50,900 bases of DNA from Pseudobutyrivibrio sp. (GCF_017471675.1 NZ_JAFUSK010000063.1:1-50900); one strand, 5' to 3'. Counted from the first letter of the stretch, positions 27,570 through 36,624 are shown. The notes: a model not told the origin generated them from the sequence alone. Program-made: numbers and translations.

Positions 27570-29950
27570 CAGTTGTATAATCTCCCTTTATCTTTTAATG
27601 TTCTCTTTTTCAACACACCGTCAGTAGATGAAAACATATATGCTCCATTTGTTCCATCAGCAGCTAAAACAGAATACTTTTTTTCATCATCAACACATAC
27701 TACCGCTCCATCTTCAATAGCCAGTGCATTTTTTAAGTTTTTTCTTTTAAGCTCCTTCAAAAATTCTAATGATTTATAAGGCTCGGAAGAAAAATGTGGG
27801 GTCATAATAATATTCAAAACATTATACCCATCCATAAGAGAAAACATATTTTCATCAACATCCGCATAAAATTTTTCACATAGTATTCCTGCTCCGGCAC
27901 AAACACCCATCATTATTTTTTCTTTACTATATTTCTTAATATATGAACCAATGTCATACTGTTGAAACTGGTTATATAGCCTGATGTAATCTCCGCCCCC
28001 AATATAAATACATTTAGCCCATCTTATAGTATTAATAAAAAATTCTTCATTCAGCATTAGTTCACTATCAAAAACTATAGATTCATATCCATATTTATCA
28101 AAAATACTTTTTACGATATTTCCATACTCTACTGGTGTAGTGCTATGAAGGGTGTATATCAACACCTTTTTATTATCTTCAATATAAAACTCAGAAAGAA
28201 TTTTATTTAAATTCTCTGCCTCGTAATAATTGGTCTGTAATCTCTCGCTACCTCCACTCAATATGAAAATATCCCCATTTTTCAAAGGCTTCTTATCGTC
28301 ATTTTCCTTGTTCATTCGTGCATAGGTTAACAAATCTCCAAAAGTATTTATGGTAAATGAACTGTCAAAAAAACTATGACCTACTGAATCTGTCAAATCT
28401 ACCAGTAACCCAATCATTTCTATAGAAGACAGATAATTGTCTATTCGTTCATTTTTAATTGACTCAAAATCCAACCCAACAGTCTGTGATATTCTGTTAA
28501 TCAGCACATCACTGTTGCTACTGAATCTTTCCCTATACATATCAAGTAATTTTGTACTGTCAATCTTCCCATTTCCTGTTCTGGGAATTTCTTTACAACT
28601 AAAGAAAACTGATGGCAACTCGTAATTTGACAGTATATTTGACAACTTGGCCTTTACATTCATAGGGTCCATATAAGAAACATAGAAGCAAATTATGCCC
28701 TTATTGGTTTTGTCGTATATACATGTGGCATCTTCGATATAGAACTGTTTAAGAATGGTTTCTGTAATATTTTTAATATTGATTCTGTATCCATTAACCT
28801 TCAAAACAGAGTCTTTTCTACCTACAATAATCAGACCACCGTCATCCGTATAATAAGCCAAATCACCGGTAGGATATACAGTTCCAATCTGTTCATCAGC
28901 TTTACATGAAACATATTTTCCAAGACACAATCCCTTGATAAACAATTCCCCGATTTCACTTGATTTTTTCACAATACCATTTTCGTTTTCCAAGTGAATT
29001 TCAACATTGGAAATCGGATAAATAGCTGCCGCCTCATTCTCTTCTCGCCTAAAATCCACAAGTCCTATACAGCAGCCAATTGTCGCCTCTGTAGGTCCAT
29101 AATGATTAAAAATCTTACAGTTGTTTAGCAGTATATGTAAATCACGGCAGATAGCATAATCAAACCTCTCTCCACCACTAATAATTTTTTTTAGGGATTT
29201 CAGCTCTCCGATATTAGGAGATTTGACCATCATTCTAATTATTCCTGGAGTGGTCTTCATCAGTGTAATTTTATTTTCTGCTATATAATTTATTAAATTT
29301 TTCTCTATTGGTAAATGCTTTGGAAATATGTATATGCTACCTCCTGACAGTAACACAGGAAAAATTCCTGAATAAGCCAAATCGAATGCAAATGAAGTGG
29401 TTATAATAGATTTATCTCTACCAGTTATTCCTATTGTCTCTATGATGCTGTTACAATAATTCAACAGATTGCTATTTGATATAACACACCCTTTAATTTT
29501 TCCTTCTGTCCCAGATGTATATATGACATAAACCTCAGAATCAGCATCATGACAATCACGAAATTCAATAGTGTTATTTGAATAATCATAATCGTCATCT
29601 AGAGATAGCTTCTTACTAAAACACTCTCTTATTCCATTATCCGGGTTGAAGTCGCTGTATAAAAATAATGCACCTGTCTCTTCAGCAATTCTTTCAATTT
29701 TCTCTTTATCCAAACCTGTATGTATAGGACAAAAAGTTTTTCCTGCCATCATAGCTGAAAGCATCAACGTCAGTGTATAAATATTATTATTAGCTGCAAA
29801 AGCAACTCTATTGCAATCTTTACAGAAATAAATAATCTTAGAGTAATATATAATTCTTTCTTTTAGCTTGATTCCGCTTATTTCCACTACTCCATCACTA
29901 AACTTATTTTTTGCTGATAGTTTATCTCTTATCAAATCTATGACTCTCAT
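27569..29950 (-). CDS. Adenylation-carrier protein fused to an S51-like hydrolase
   Basis: About 793 aa. Residues 1-480 form an ANL adenylation domain: YTSGTEGKIKG (A3), NHYGPTEAT (A5), YPTGD (A7), GRKDSVLKVNGYRIN (A8) and PRTGNGKID with the A10 Lys. Residues about 490-560 look like a carrier domain whose LSSIEMIGLLVDL helix could hold phosphopantetheine on Ser. Residues about 575-793 are peptidase-S51/dipeptidase-E-like: FILSGGSERL, IGGGDYIRLYNQFQQ, GVCAGAGIL and TPHFSS. The usual nucleophile Ser of G.SAGA is Cys684 here. It likely activates an amino acid and releases or transfers it. The ATG at 29950 is 13 nt past the preceding stop. Confidence 0.8.
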   Translation of the reverse strand: MRVIDLIRDKLSAKNKFSDGVVEISGIKLKERIIYYSKIIYFCKDCNRVAFAANNNIYTLTLMLSAMMAGKTFCPIHTGLDKEKIERIAEETGALFLYSDFNPDNGIRECFSKKLSLDDDYDYSNNTIEFRDCHDADSEVYVIYTSGTEGKIKGCVISNSNLLNYCNSIIETIGITGRDKSIITTSFAFDLAYSGIFPVLLSGGSIYIFPKHLPIEKNLINYIAENKITLMKTTPGIIRMMVKSPNIGELKSLKKIISGGERFDYAICRDLHILLNNCKIFNHYGPTEATIGCCIGLVDFRREENEAAAIYPISNVEIHLENENGIVKKSSEIGELFIKGLCLGKYVSCKADEQIGTVYPTGDLAYYTDDGGLIIVGRKDSVLKVNGYRINIKNITETILKQFYIEDATCIYDKTNKGIICFYVSYMDPMNVKAKLSNILSNYELPSVFFSCKEIPRTGNGKIDSTKLLDMYRERFSSNSDVLINRISQTVGLDFESIKNERIDNYLSSIEMIGLLVDLTDSVGHSFFDSSFTINTFGDLLTYARMNKENDDKKPLKNGDIFILSGGSERLQTNYYEAENLNKILSEFYIEDNKKVLIYTLHSTTPVEYGNIVKSIFDKYGYESIVFDSELMLNEEFFINTIRWAKCIYIGGGDYIRLYNQFQQYDIGSYIKKYSKEKIMMGVCAGAGILCEKFYADVDENMFSLMDGYNVLNIIMTPHFSSEPYKSLEFLKELKRKNLKNALAIEDGAVVCVDDEKKYSVLAADGTNGAYMFSSTDGVLKKRTLKDKGRLYN

Positions 29951-29963
29951 AGTTTCTTCTCTC

Positions 29964-30824
29964 TTATAAATAATTTCCAAGGCATTTATATGAAAAACAA
30001 GCCCCATCATAATTCCTTTTGTTTTTCTCTACTGCCGTTAAAAAAAAATCTTTATCTCTGACATTGCCATACATAAGACTTTTATTTAGAAAACATGGAC
30101 CAACGTTCCCGTCAGCAAAAACAATATAGTTATTTTTGCATCCATAACATACTGAAGGGGTAAAATTCCTGTTTTGCAAAACTACCTTTAACAATCTATA
30201 TTTAACATGATTGTTAAAATCATTAGCCCACTCTTCTAAATCCTCCACAACACGCTGTATTTCCTTTGGAGTCAATTTTTCTATGGATAGCTCACTAGAA
30301 TTATCTATGTTTAAAAGCTCAAACTCCAGATTAAAACCATTTTCCTTACAATATACGTTAATATCTCTTATCTCACTAACATTGTATCTGGAAAGCACAC
30401 ATACCAGAGCTATTGGTACATGGACTTCATTTTTTATCTGCTGGATATTATTTAAAATTTTATCTCTATGACCTCTGACACGATCATGATAATCAGAATG
30501 AATGCTGTCCACACTAACATGAATTTCAACATTATATTTTTTTATCACCTGAAGAACTCTTTCGTCATTTAATAAAAGACCATTAGTAAGTATCAGTATA
30601 TGTTCAGTGTATTTTGATACTAAATCTACTGCCTCTCCAAAATCCTTATAGAGTAAGGATTCGCCACCTGTTAATGCAATATAATCAATTTTATCTTTTT
30701 CAGAAAACTCTTTGCATACCTGCTCGATTACTTCCAATGACTGGCAGCTTTCATCGCTCTTCTCAGCATTGCAATATACACAGTTCATATTGCATTTTTG
30801 AGTTAATTCAAAAGTTAATCTCAT
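29964..30824 (-). CDS. Radical SAM enzyme with partial C-terminal twitch/SPASM
   Basis: The protein has 286 aa. The cluster is Cys11/Cys15/Cys18 (CNMNCVYC), then IALTGGESLLYKDFGE and HVSVDSIHSDYHDRV of the MoaA/SPASM type. The C-terminal CYGCKNNYIVFADGNVGPC plus CFSYKC could bind one auxiliary cluster, fewer than a full SPASM domain. It is translationally coupled to the M1-like gene (start and stop overlap by 4 nt). Substrate inferred to be the operon's peptide or a modified amino acid. Confidence 0.8.
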   Translation of the reverse strand: MRLTFELTQKCNMNCVYCNAEKSDESCQSLEVIEQVCKEFSEKDKIDYIALTGGESLLYKDFGEAVDLVSKYTEHILILTNGLLLNDERVLQVIKKYNVEIHVSVDSIHSDYHDRVRGHRDKILNNIQQIKNEVHVPIALVCVLSRYNVSEIRDINVYCKENGFNLEFELLNIDNSSELSIEKLTPKEIQRVVEDLEEWANDFNNHVKYRLLKVVLQNRNFTPSVCYGCKNNYIVFADGNVGPCFLNKSLMYGNVRDKDFFLTAVEKNKRNYDGACFSYKCLGNYL

Positions 30825-31546
30825 AGTCTATTTCCCAATTCATGAACAAAATTTTTATAAAGTTCTACATTTTTGGACTGCTTCAAACATGCGTATAATT
30901 CATCCGTATCCACCCCAGCCATGGAACTTAATTCCATAAATTTGTTTATATTAATAACTTTTATCTCACGCATTTCCTTCAGTAGTTTTTTCAGCTTTAT
31001 GTCATCTACCATCCAAAAATAATATATAAATAACAGGACTCCTCTGGACTCTACGGTAGCCTTGTTTTCGTCATCACTCGTATTATTTCCAGCCTTGACC
31101 AATGAAACATCATGTTTCGCATGTGTAAAATACCTGTCAAAATAAAAACCGAGCAGCCTTTTAGCCATAGCTTTATTTGACTCTAAAAGATATCTCCACT
31201 GCATGTATTCTGTGAAGCTTTCCATCATCCATAATTTGCCTTCACCTTCAAATCTTATTTGGTTTCCTATTATTTGATGGAATATCTCATGTGGAAAATA
31301 TAGGTACATTGCCACATCTTTCAATTTGATTAATTCCGATTGAAAAATCACCTTTTTTTCCATGCTTATACTAAGGGCAGGAATATTATCATCCAGAAAT
31401 ATATTCACATTTAAGTCCTGGCCGGTAACGCTAGAATAATACCTTGAAATCTCTAAAAGATATGTCTCAGAACTGTTGATATTGCTATAAAAGACATCGT
31501 CGCAAATCTGGACTTTTCCATTCTCTATTTTATAGCAAAGCAACAT
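30821..31546 (-). CDS. M1-like gluzincin metallopeptidase
   Basis: About 241 aa from the ATG at 31546 (GTGAGGA before it). The zinc site is exact for gluzincins: His86-Glu87-xx-His90, then 18 residues, then Glu109 in LWMMESFTEYM, with GNQIRF after the helix as in M1 aminopeptidases. The long N-terminal beta domain and GxMEN exopeptidase loop of M1 enzymes are missing, so it is a minimal catalytic unit. It overlaps the M29-like gene by 17 nt. It may trim a peptide leader or a product. Confidence 0.7.
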   Translation of the reverse strand: MLLCYKIENGKVQICDDVFYSNINSSETYLLEISRYYSSVTGQDLNVNIFLDDNIPALSISMEKKVIFQSELIKLKDVAMYLYFPHEIFHQIIGNQIRFEGEGKLWMMESFTEYMQWRYLLESNKAMAKRLLGFYFDRYFTHAKHDVSLVKAGNNTSDDENKATVESRGVLLFIYYFWMVDDIKLKKLLKEMREIKVININKFMELSSMAGVDTDELYACLKQSKNVELYKNFVHELGNRL

Positions 31547-32420
31547 TTTTCTTTTCCTCACCAAAATCCACTAAACACTTGGTACCACTGTATAGGGAGA
31601 ATTTTTCAAATACTATATCAAAGTGATATCCCTCTTTAATATTTCCTCCAAAGGAGGTATTATCCCCAAACCCCAGGTGGCAGGTTTTATACGCCTTCTC
31701 TGATATGTCTAACTTGTCAGTAGGTGGCAGGAAGGAATTTATTCCCATCCCAAATTCACATATGACGATTTCACCGTAATCCTCTGTAACCACATGGTTA
31801 TTTATAACGTCATATTTTTTTCCGAAGATAACTATAACTCCATTTGCACTTCCTTCTTTTATTGCAAAAAAAACTTCACCTGATGGTATCTGAAATACTC
31901 CATTGTTTTCTCTGTCATTTTCTCCATCAATTATGTCTTCCAAAATATCAGTTGCTCTACTAAAAACCAAATCTGTTCCTGATTTTGTCTTTAATCTAAA
32001 ACTACTTGAATCACCAAGAGACTTTTTGTATATCTCTGCCTTTTTTTTCATATCTGCCACTGGACATCTATATGACTTCATGTATATTTTTTGAAGAATA
32101 CCATAAAATTTCTTATTCTTTATTCTCCTGTCAGGAACAGATACCCAGATTATTTCACCAGGCATATTTTCTATACTTTGAAGTTTTTGAAATATTATGG
32201 GGCTATCGTCATAAAATAAAGGATGAACAAAAATAACAGTTTTAAATGTTCCACTTTCATTTTCTCCATAAAAAAGTTCTGCACCTCTGGCATAAGGGAT
32301 ATATCCCTCCTCTAGCTTCCATAGGAGTATATCTTCACATTTTTTTGTGGCCAAAGCCTTTATTATCCTGGCCTCTTTAGAGTACTCACTTTTGAATAAT
32401 ATAATCACATGACTATTCAT
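31530..32420 (-). CDS. M29-like (thermophilic aminopeptidase) protein
   Basis: The protein has 296 aa. The C-terminal half follows the M29 pattern: FRLKTKSGTDLVFS, QIPSGEVFFA with the metal Glu, CEFGMGINSF, and HLGFGDNTSFGG followed by YHFDIVF with the late His and Asp ligands. Its N-terminal half is divergent and shorter than in the family (about 400 aa), so activity is probable but not certain. Its start overlaps the MFS stop by 8 nt, showing tight translational coupling. Confidence 0.7.
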   Translation of the reverse strand: MNSHVIILFKSEYSKEARIIKALATKKCEDILLWKLEEGYIPYARGAELFYGENESGTFKTVIFVHPLFYDDSPIIFQKLQSIENMPGEIIWVSVPDRRIKNKKFYGILQKIYMKSYRCPVADMKKKAEIYKKSLGDSSSFRLKTKSGTDLVFSRATDILEDIIDGENDRENNGVFQIPSGEVFFAIKEGSANGVIVIFGKKYDVINNHVVTEDYGEIVICEFGMGINSFLPPTDKLDISEKAYKTCHLGFGDNTSFGGNIKEGYHFDIVFEKFSLYSGTKCLVDFGEEKKNVALL

Positions 32421-33621
32421 AGCTGACTCCTTTAAGCTCTCTAAATTTATTTATAAATCTCATTGTAAACAGTAAAGATGTAAACTCACATATAAGTGCC
32501 ACTGCCCATACAAATCTGTATCCCGTTGTGTCTATAAGACTGCCTAAACAAAAAGTAATCAATATTGCTAACAGGGTTTTTACAGATGATATTCCAGAAT
32601 AAAAAGAAGCTCTGTTATCGCTGGAAATATAATCATTTCTCCATATTGAAATCGATGTGTTTGTAATTGAAAAGAACATTTCAAAAATCAAAAATCCCCC
32701 AATAGCAACCCAAAGGTTATTAGTTGCAAATAAGATTACAAAGCTAATAATCATTCCAATTCTTCCTAGAATGCATATCGTATATCCGTCAAGATACTTA
32801 TGCAAAAACGAGGTGACGAAATTACCGAGAGCCATCACCAGTGTGAAGCACACAAAAAGCACACTTATTGCCTTCTCCGTTAGTGAAAACTTGTTCAACA
32901 CGAATAATTGCCATGTAAAAATGAATACTGAAAATGCCGCATAATCAAATGACTCAAAATATAACATTCCACGCATTCTCTCATCAGCAAAAAAGGAAAC
33001 ACTAAATTCTTTCATTGTGCTAAAGAAATTATTGCCTACATGTTTTCCCTTGTTATCCTCAAATATAAATAAGAATAAAATTCCAAATACAATTACAGCG
33101 ATTCCACCTATAATCAGTGGTAAATTCTTATTTACAATTACAAATGCTATTGCAGCAATATTTGCTCCTGTAGTAATAAGCTTAACAGCGCCAGACATTT
33201 TAGGAATAATACGTTCACGTTCACTAAGCTTGTCTTTCCTTACTAATGTGTCATAGAACCAAGCCTGTGGAGAACCTGAAAACATTGCAGTAGCAAATGC
33301 TATCAATACAAAAACCAGCAATAAGGTAAGAAACGACTTACAGATTGTTAAAAGAATCAGACCTCCTCCATATAAAATCAAAGATAATGCAGCAGTCTTC
33401 TTTCTTCCCACATAATCAGAAATTACTCCCGATGGAAAATCAAAAATCAGTGTACAGACTTCTTTAATTCCAATAATGATGGCTATATTTCTTACTGACA
33501 GGCTGGAATTCAGCATGATCATGTAAGAGATTCCATAGAAATAATCTGCCACCTGATACACTCCCATCAAAAGGGTGTACATTACTATCAAAAATTTAAA
33601 ATTATCTTTTTTCTCTACCAT
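32413..33621 (-). CDS. MFS transporter
   Basis: The protein has 402 aa and about twelve transmembrane helices. The MFS loop motif FDFPSGVISDYVGRKKTAAL lies between helices 2 and 3. Sitting inside the biosynthetic operon, it is the likely exporter of the final product. It overlaps the following M29-like gene by 8 nt. A stem-loop separates it from the preceding peptidase gene. Confidence 0.85.
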   Translation of the reverse strand: MVEKKDNFKFLIVMYTLLMGVYQVADYFYGISYMIMLNSSLSVRNIAIIIGIKEVCTLIFDFPSGVISDYVGRKKTAALSLILYGGGLILLTICKSFLTLLLVFVLIAFATAMFSGSPQAWFYDTLVRKDKLSERERIIPKMSGAVKLITTGANIAAIAFVIVNKNLPLIIGGIAVIVFGILFLFIFEDNKGKHVGNNFFSTMKEFSVSFFADERMRGMLYFESFDYAAFSVFIFTWQLFVLNKFSLTEKAISVLFVCFTLVMALGNFVTSFLHKYLDGYTICILGRIGMIISFVILFATNNLWVAIGGFLIFEMFFSITNTSISIWRNDYISSDNRASFYSGISSVKTLLAILITFCLGSLIDTTGYRFVWAVALICEFTSLLFTMRFINKFRELKGVSYE

Positions 33622-33653
33622 TATTCTTGTCCTCTCTAGTGCTAAAATCTCAT

Positions 33654-33685
33654 GGATAGCGAATTTCTGATGAAATTCGCTATCC
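33654..33685 (-). promoter_or_regulatory. Perfect 14-bp stem-loop between peptidase and MFS genes
   Basis: GGATAGCGAATTTC (33654-33667), loop TGAT, GAAATTCGCTATCC (33672-33685). The TAG stop of the peptidase gene lies inside it. No T-run follows on the minus strand, so RNA processing, stability or attenuation is more likely than termination. Confidence 0.65.
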
Positions 33686-35083
33686 TATATGTTCCCGAAG
33701 GTGATAAAAAGATGCTCCACTATGCATCGTCATATCCGTTAATACATCAAAGCCAACTGCTTTGTATAAATGATAGTAAGCTGCAAAGCCTACAAAATAA
33801 TCCATCTTCTGCTCTGAATCTATAATTGCTGTTATCAATATACTGTTTGTTTCTTCAGCAGATAAACTAAAGGTTGACTGAAGCCAGTTAAAAATATCTT
33901 CCCGTTTCGATTTGTGATACCAGTATTTAATACTTGTAATCCCTACCAAAACATTATTTAAAAGCTTTTTTGATACCGTTTTTTTATATAGATTACAATC
34001 ACACCTGGTAATGGAATAATATTCACACATTAACGCCCAGCCTTCCCAAAATGAGCGTTCTTTAAAAATGTAATTTGTTCTGCCGCTGTAATATCTGGAC
34101 ATAAAAAAATGCCCAGGCATTACTTCATGTATCATAATTTCTAACTTCTTTTCATTAGAATTAATTTCTCGATTATTTATGCTTAAAAGTACATCTTGAT
34201 CATAAAATTTTAATGATGCTCTGCAGCTTTGAGTATTGTTCTCGTAAGATTTATTAAAAATCCTGTACTCATCTATATCTTCTGCCATACCATTTAAATC
34301 TTTGAACAAAGCTTTTATATAAATAACCCAATCTATAATTGAATCCGAATCAAACTCAATATCAATAAAGTCATCAGCTTCATTTTTCAAGGTTTGCCAC
34401 AGGAAGTTTAGATGCTCAGCCAACTCCATTAAATTCTTATATATATCATCTGTCGATAAAATGCCATCACAGGTGTTTTCAATGTTTTGGTAATATCTTA
34501 ATGTCTTTGTATTGCCAATCTTATTACCAGCTATCGCTAGTTTACTTTCAAGGAAAAACTGAAATTTATTTTTAGCGTCAAAATATCTTTCATCAAGGTA
34601 TTCTTTTGCCTTTGTTTCAATTAAATTACAGGTTCTGTCGAATGATTTTTTTGTATTTATGATTTCAATTTTTGATAAATATTCATCCTTAATATTCGAA
34701 TACGCCTGACTTACAATCATATCCAGATAATCCAGTCTCTTCAGAAACAACTCTAAGTTCTTCTCTGAAGAATCTGTTATGGATAATGATTCAAGCAAAG
34801 TCAGAAATGCTCTACTATAATAAAACCCCGTATATCTCGCATAATCCTCATCTTCAATTTCCTGAATCAACATATTAATTCTTTTTATTATCAGGAAATT
34901 TTGATAATACTCTGAATTAAAATAATCTCTATATTCTTTTAAATCAGCCAAAAAACCATTTATACTGTCAAGACTATAATCTCCAAGGGAGTCGATTATT
35001 ATTCCGTATTCACCAGCTAATCCCGGATAAAATGAAAAAACACGATTTATGAAGTTTTCCACCATTGTTTCTTGATAATTCAT
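33680..35083 (-). CDS. DUF885-family metallopeptidase-like protein
   Basis: About 467 aa, mostly helical. The zinc site is HEVMPGH (His319, Glu320, His325) followed by FWEGWALMCEYY with Glu347, as in DUF885/M32-like carboxypeptidases. The start at 35083 follows GAGGA; an upstream in-frame start overlaps the hairpin at 35107. It is the first gene after the precursor peptide and could remove C-terminal residues or a follower from it. No signal peptide is present, so it acts in the cytoplasm. Confidence 0.72.
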   Translation of the reverse strand: MNYQETMVENFINRVFSFYPGLAGEYGIIIDSLGDYSLDSINGFLADLKEYRDYFNSEYYQNFLIIKRINMLIQEIEDEDYARYTGFYYSRAFLTLLESLSITDSSEKNLELFLKRLDYLDMIVSQAYSNIKDEYLSKIEIINTKKSFDRTCNLIETKAKEYLDERYFDAKNKFQFFLESKLAIAGNKIGNTKTLRYYQNIENTCDGILSTDDIYKNLMELAEHLNFLWQTLKNEADDFIDIEFDSDSIIDWVIYIKALFKDLNGMAEDIDEYRIFNKSYENNTQSCRASLKFYDQDVLLSINNREINSNEKKLEIMIHEVMPGHFFMSRYYSGRTNYIFKERSFWEGWALMCEYYSITRCDCNLYKKTVSKKLLNNVLVGITSIKYWYHKSKREDIFNWLQSTFSLSAEETNSILITAIIDSEQKMDYFVGFAAYYHLYKAVGFDVLTDMTMHSGASFYHLREHIG

Positions 35084-35106
35084 AAAAACATTCCTCAACT
35101 CAAATA

Positions 35107-35129
35107 AGGGCAAGAATTTAACTTGCCCT
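35107..35129 (-). promoter_or_regulatory. Attenuator-like hairpin downstream of the precursor gene
   Basis: AGGGCAAG (35107-35114) and CTTGCCCT (35122-35129) form an 8-bp stem with a 7-nt AT loop, 12 nt after the precursor stop. There is only a weak ATTTGAG tail, so read-through is expected. This is a common arrangement to give more precursor than enzymes. Confidence 0.6.
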
Positions 35130-35140
35130 CAAAGTACCGA

Positions 35141-35290
35141 TTAGTTCTCGTTCTCAGCTGCTGCTAAAGCTTCAACTAACTCCTGCTCTAATACAGCATA
35201 CTCTTCCTCATCCATGAGGCACTGACTATGAGATCTCATGCAGATATCACCATAGTTTACGTTTGAAAGATTTACTCTCTTCTCTACCAT
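35141..35290 (-). CDS. Precursor-like peptide of the biosynthetic operon
   Basis: 49 aa from the ATG at 35290, which has GGAGG at good spacing; the in-frame ATG at 35296 is too close to that site. Residues 1-16 are mildly basic (MVEKRVNLSNVNYGDI). Cys17 and Cys24 frame MRSHSQ, and residues 27-49 form an acidic alanine-rich helix (DEEEYAVLEQELVEAL). No double-glycine site and no known leader type are seen. Position as first intact gene, small size and the hairpin behind it argue for a RiPP precursor or scaffold, possibly with a C-terminal follower. Confidence 0.6.
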   Translation of the reverse strand: MVEKRVNLSNVNYGDICMRSHSQCLMDEEEYAVLEQELVEALAAAENEN

Positions 35291-35323
35291 AGCCATTTTC
35301 CTCCCTTCTGATTTAACCAAGTT

Positions 35324-35354
35324 ATTATAACTACTAAAACTCTTATATTAAGAG
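35324..35354 (-). promoter_or_regulatory. Promoter and palindromic operator of the biosynthetic operon
   Basis: On the minus strand TATAAT (35329-35324) lies about 30 nt before the precursor start. The -35 area is weak and is covered by a perfect palindrome CTCTTA-TAT-TAAGAG (35340-35354), which suggests a regulated promoter. Confidence 0.45.
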
Positions 35355-35365
35355 GATTAAATCCG

Positions 35366-35671
35366 TTATCTGGATAACAACCATCTGAACATGGATAACA
35401 TAAATTTGCACTTTTCCATATTCTGGCCATTTACGCACATACGTTGTTCAATTGAACAAGGTCCTACGCATACATTTCTTAGTGGACAGGCAGCACATTT
35501 TGAACTTTCACTTGGCTGGAATGACCACTTTTCACTAACAATTCTGTCTCTACAATCATCAAAGGTCGTAAATTCTCTATCATTCTTTTTTACGATACAG
35601 TTGGAAATCGTACCATCGCTGCCTACATAAACACCAAATGAATTACTATTGCCATTCTTTTTAAAACTCAT
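35366..35671 (-). pseudogene. C-terminal SPASM fragment of a radical SAM maturase
   Basis: A 101-aa frame with GVYVGSDGTISNCIV, CAACPLRNVCVGPC and MEKCKFM: the spacing of seven cysteines is that of a SPASM domain C-terminus. The radical SAM barrel is absent. An in-frame TGA lies 5 codons before the first ATG and 7 nt from the IS3 element, so the frame is broken even outside the element. It precedes the precursor gene on the same strand, so the operon probably once had its own SPASM maturase. Confidence 0.7.
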
Positions 35672-35722
35672 ACTGGTCCTGCGTCAAGATTTAGTACAAA
35701 TTAAAATGAGAGGTTCTGTCAG

Positions 35723-36547
35723 TTAAGCAACTGACAGAGACTTCACCCTTTCATACAATTTTTCATATTCATCAGGAGACAAGTAGTCGCAGTGACTATG
35801 AATCCTGACGGTGTTATAGAATGCTTCTATATATTCAAATACAAGCATATAAGCATGCCTGTAATCGGTGATGTTAAATCTATTAAGCCATTCTCTTTTG
35901 ATTAAAGAATGGAAGGATTCGATGCAGGCGTTGTCATAAGGATAGCCGCTATGCGAGTAGCTGCGCTGCATCTTTTTCGTAGCTTCTTGCCAGGCCTTTG
36001 AAACATACTGACTACCACGGTCAGAGTGGATAATTAAAGGTAAATCGGTATTGCGTCTAGCCTTAGCTTTTTCAATAGTTTCAATGACTGTAGAAACCTC
36101 CATGGTTTCTGCAAGAGTCCAGGCAATGATTTTCCTGGCAAATAAGTCCATGACACAGTTCAGATATACGAATCCGTTCTGAGTCCAAATATATGTGATA
36201 TCAGTGCACCAAACAGCGTTTGGGCGGTCTGGATTGAATTGTTCATCAAGTATGTTGTGAAGCTCTTTGCTAAAATCAGAGTCTCTGGTTGTAGTAGTCC
36301 AAGGCTTCACCCACTGGGCTTTAATGCCCATTTCGCGCATGTATAAACCTACAGTGCGGGTAGATATGGTTTCGCCAGAATCACGAAGTTTCTTAGCTAT
36401 TTTAGGGGCTCCGTAGTTCTGTTTAGAATCATCATAAATCTTCTGGATTTTCTTTTTTATCGAATCTTTTCGTTGTTTTGTAGTTGAAACTTTACGATTA
36501 AGAAAAGAATGATATCCAGAGCGAGACACACCTAAAAATTTCAGCAT
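35723..36547 (-). CDS. IS3-family transposase, OrfB (DDE catalytic part)
   Basis: The protein has 274 aa. The DDE residues are seen in WCTDITYIW, IHSDRGSQY and YDNACIESFHSLIKREWLNR, the standard IS3 pattern. An N-terminal HTH region (GVSRSGYHSFLNRK) matches HTH_21. The real product is probably an OrfAB fusion made by -1 frameshifting, with the orfB frame reading back through SGERLTEAIYTEVSAK into the slippery site. No frameshift or stop is seen, so the element may be active. Confidence 0.92.
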   Translation of the reverse strand: MLKFLGVSRSGYHSFLNRKVSTTKQRKDSIKKKIQKIYDDSKQNYGAPKIAKKLRDSGETISTRTVGLYMREMGIKAQWVKPWTTTTRDSDFSKELHNILDEQFNPDRPNAVWCTDITYIWTQNGFVYLNCVMDLFARKIIAWTLAETMEVSTVIETIEKAKARRNTDLPLIIHSDRGSQYVSKAWQEATKKMQRSYSHSGYPYDNACIESFHSLIKREWLNRFNITDYRHAYMLVFEYIEAFYNTVRIHSHCDYLSPDEYEKLYERVKSLSVA

Positions 36548-36624
36548 TCCAGAAGTAGAAACACGGTGTCCTGTAACTTTAGATGCCTCTACCTTTGCAG
36601 AAACTTCTGTATAGATAGCTTCTG

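Noticed and set aside
35684-35687. Selenocysteine reading of the TGA before the SPASM fragment
   Set aside because: The TGA is only a few bases from the IS end and the upstream part of the gene is missing; no SECIS-like hairpin follows.
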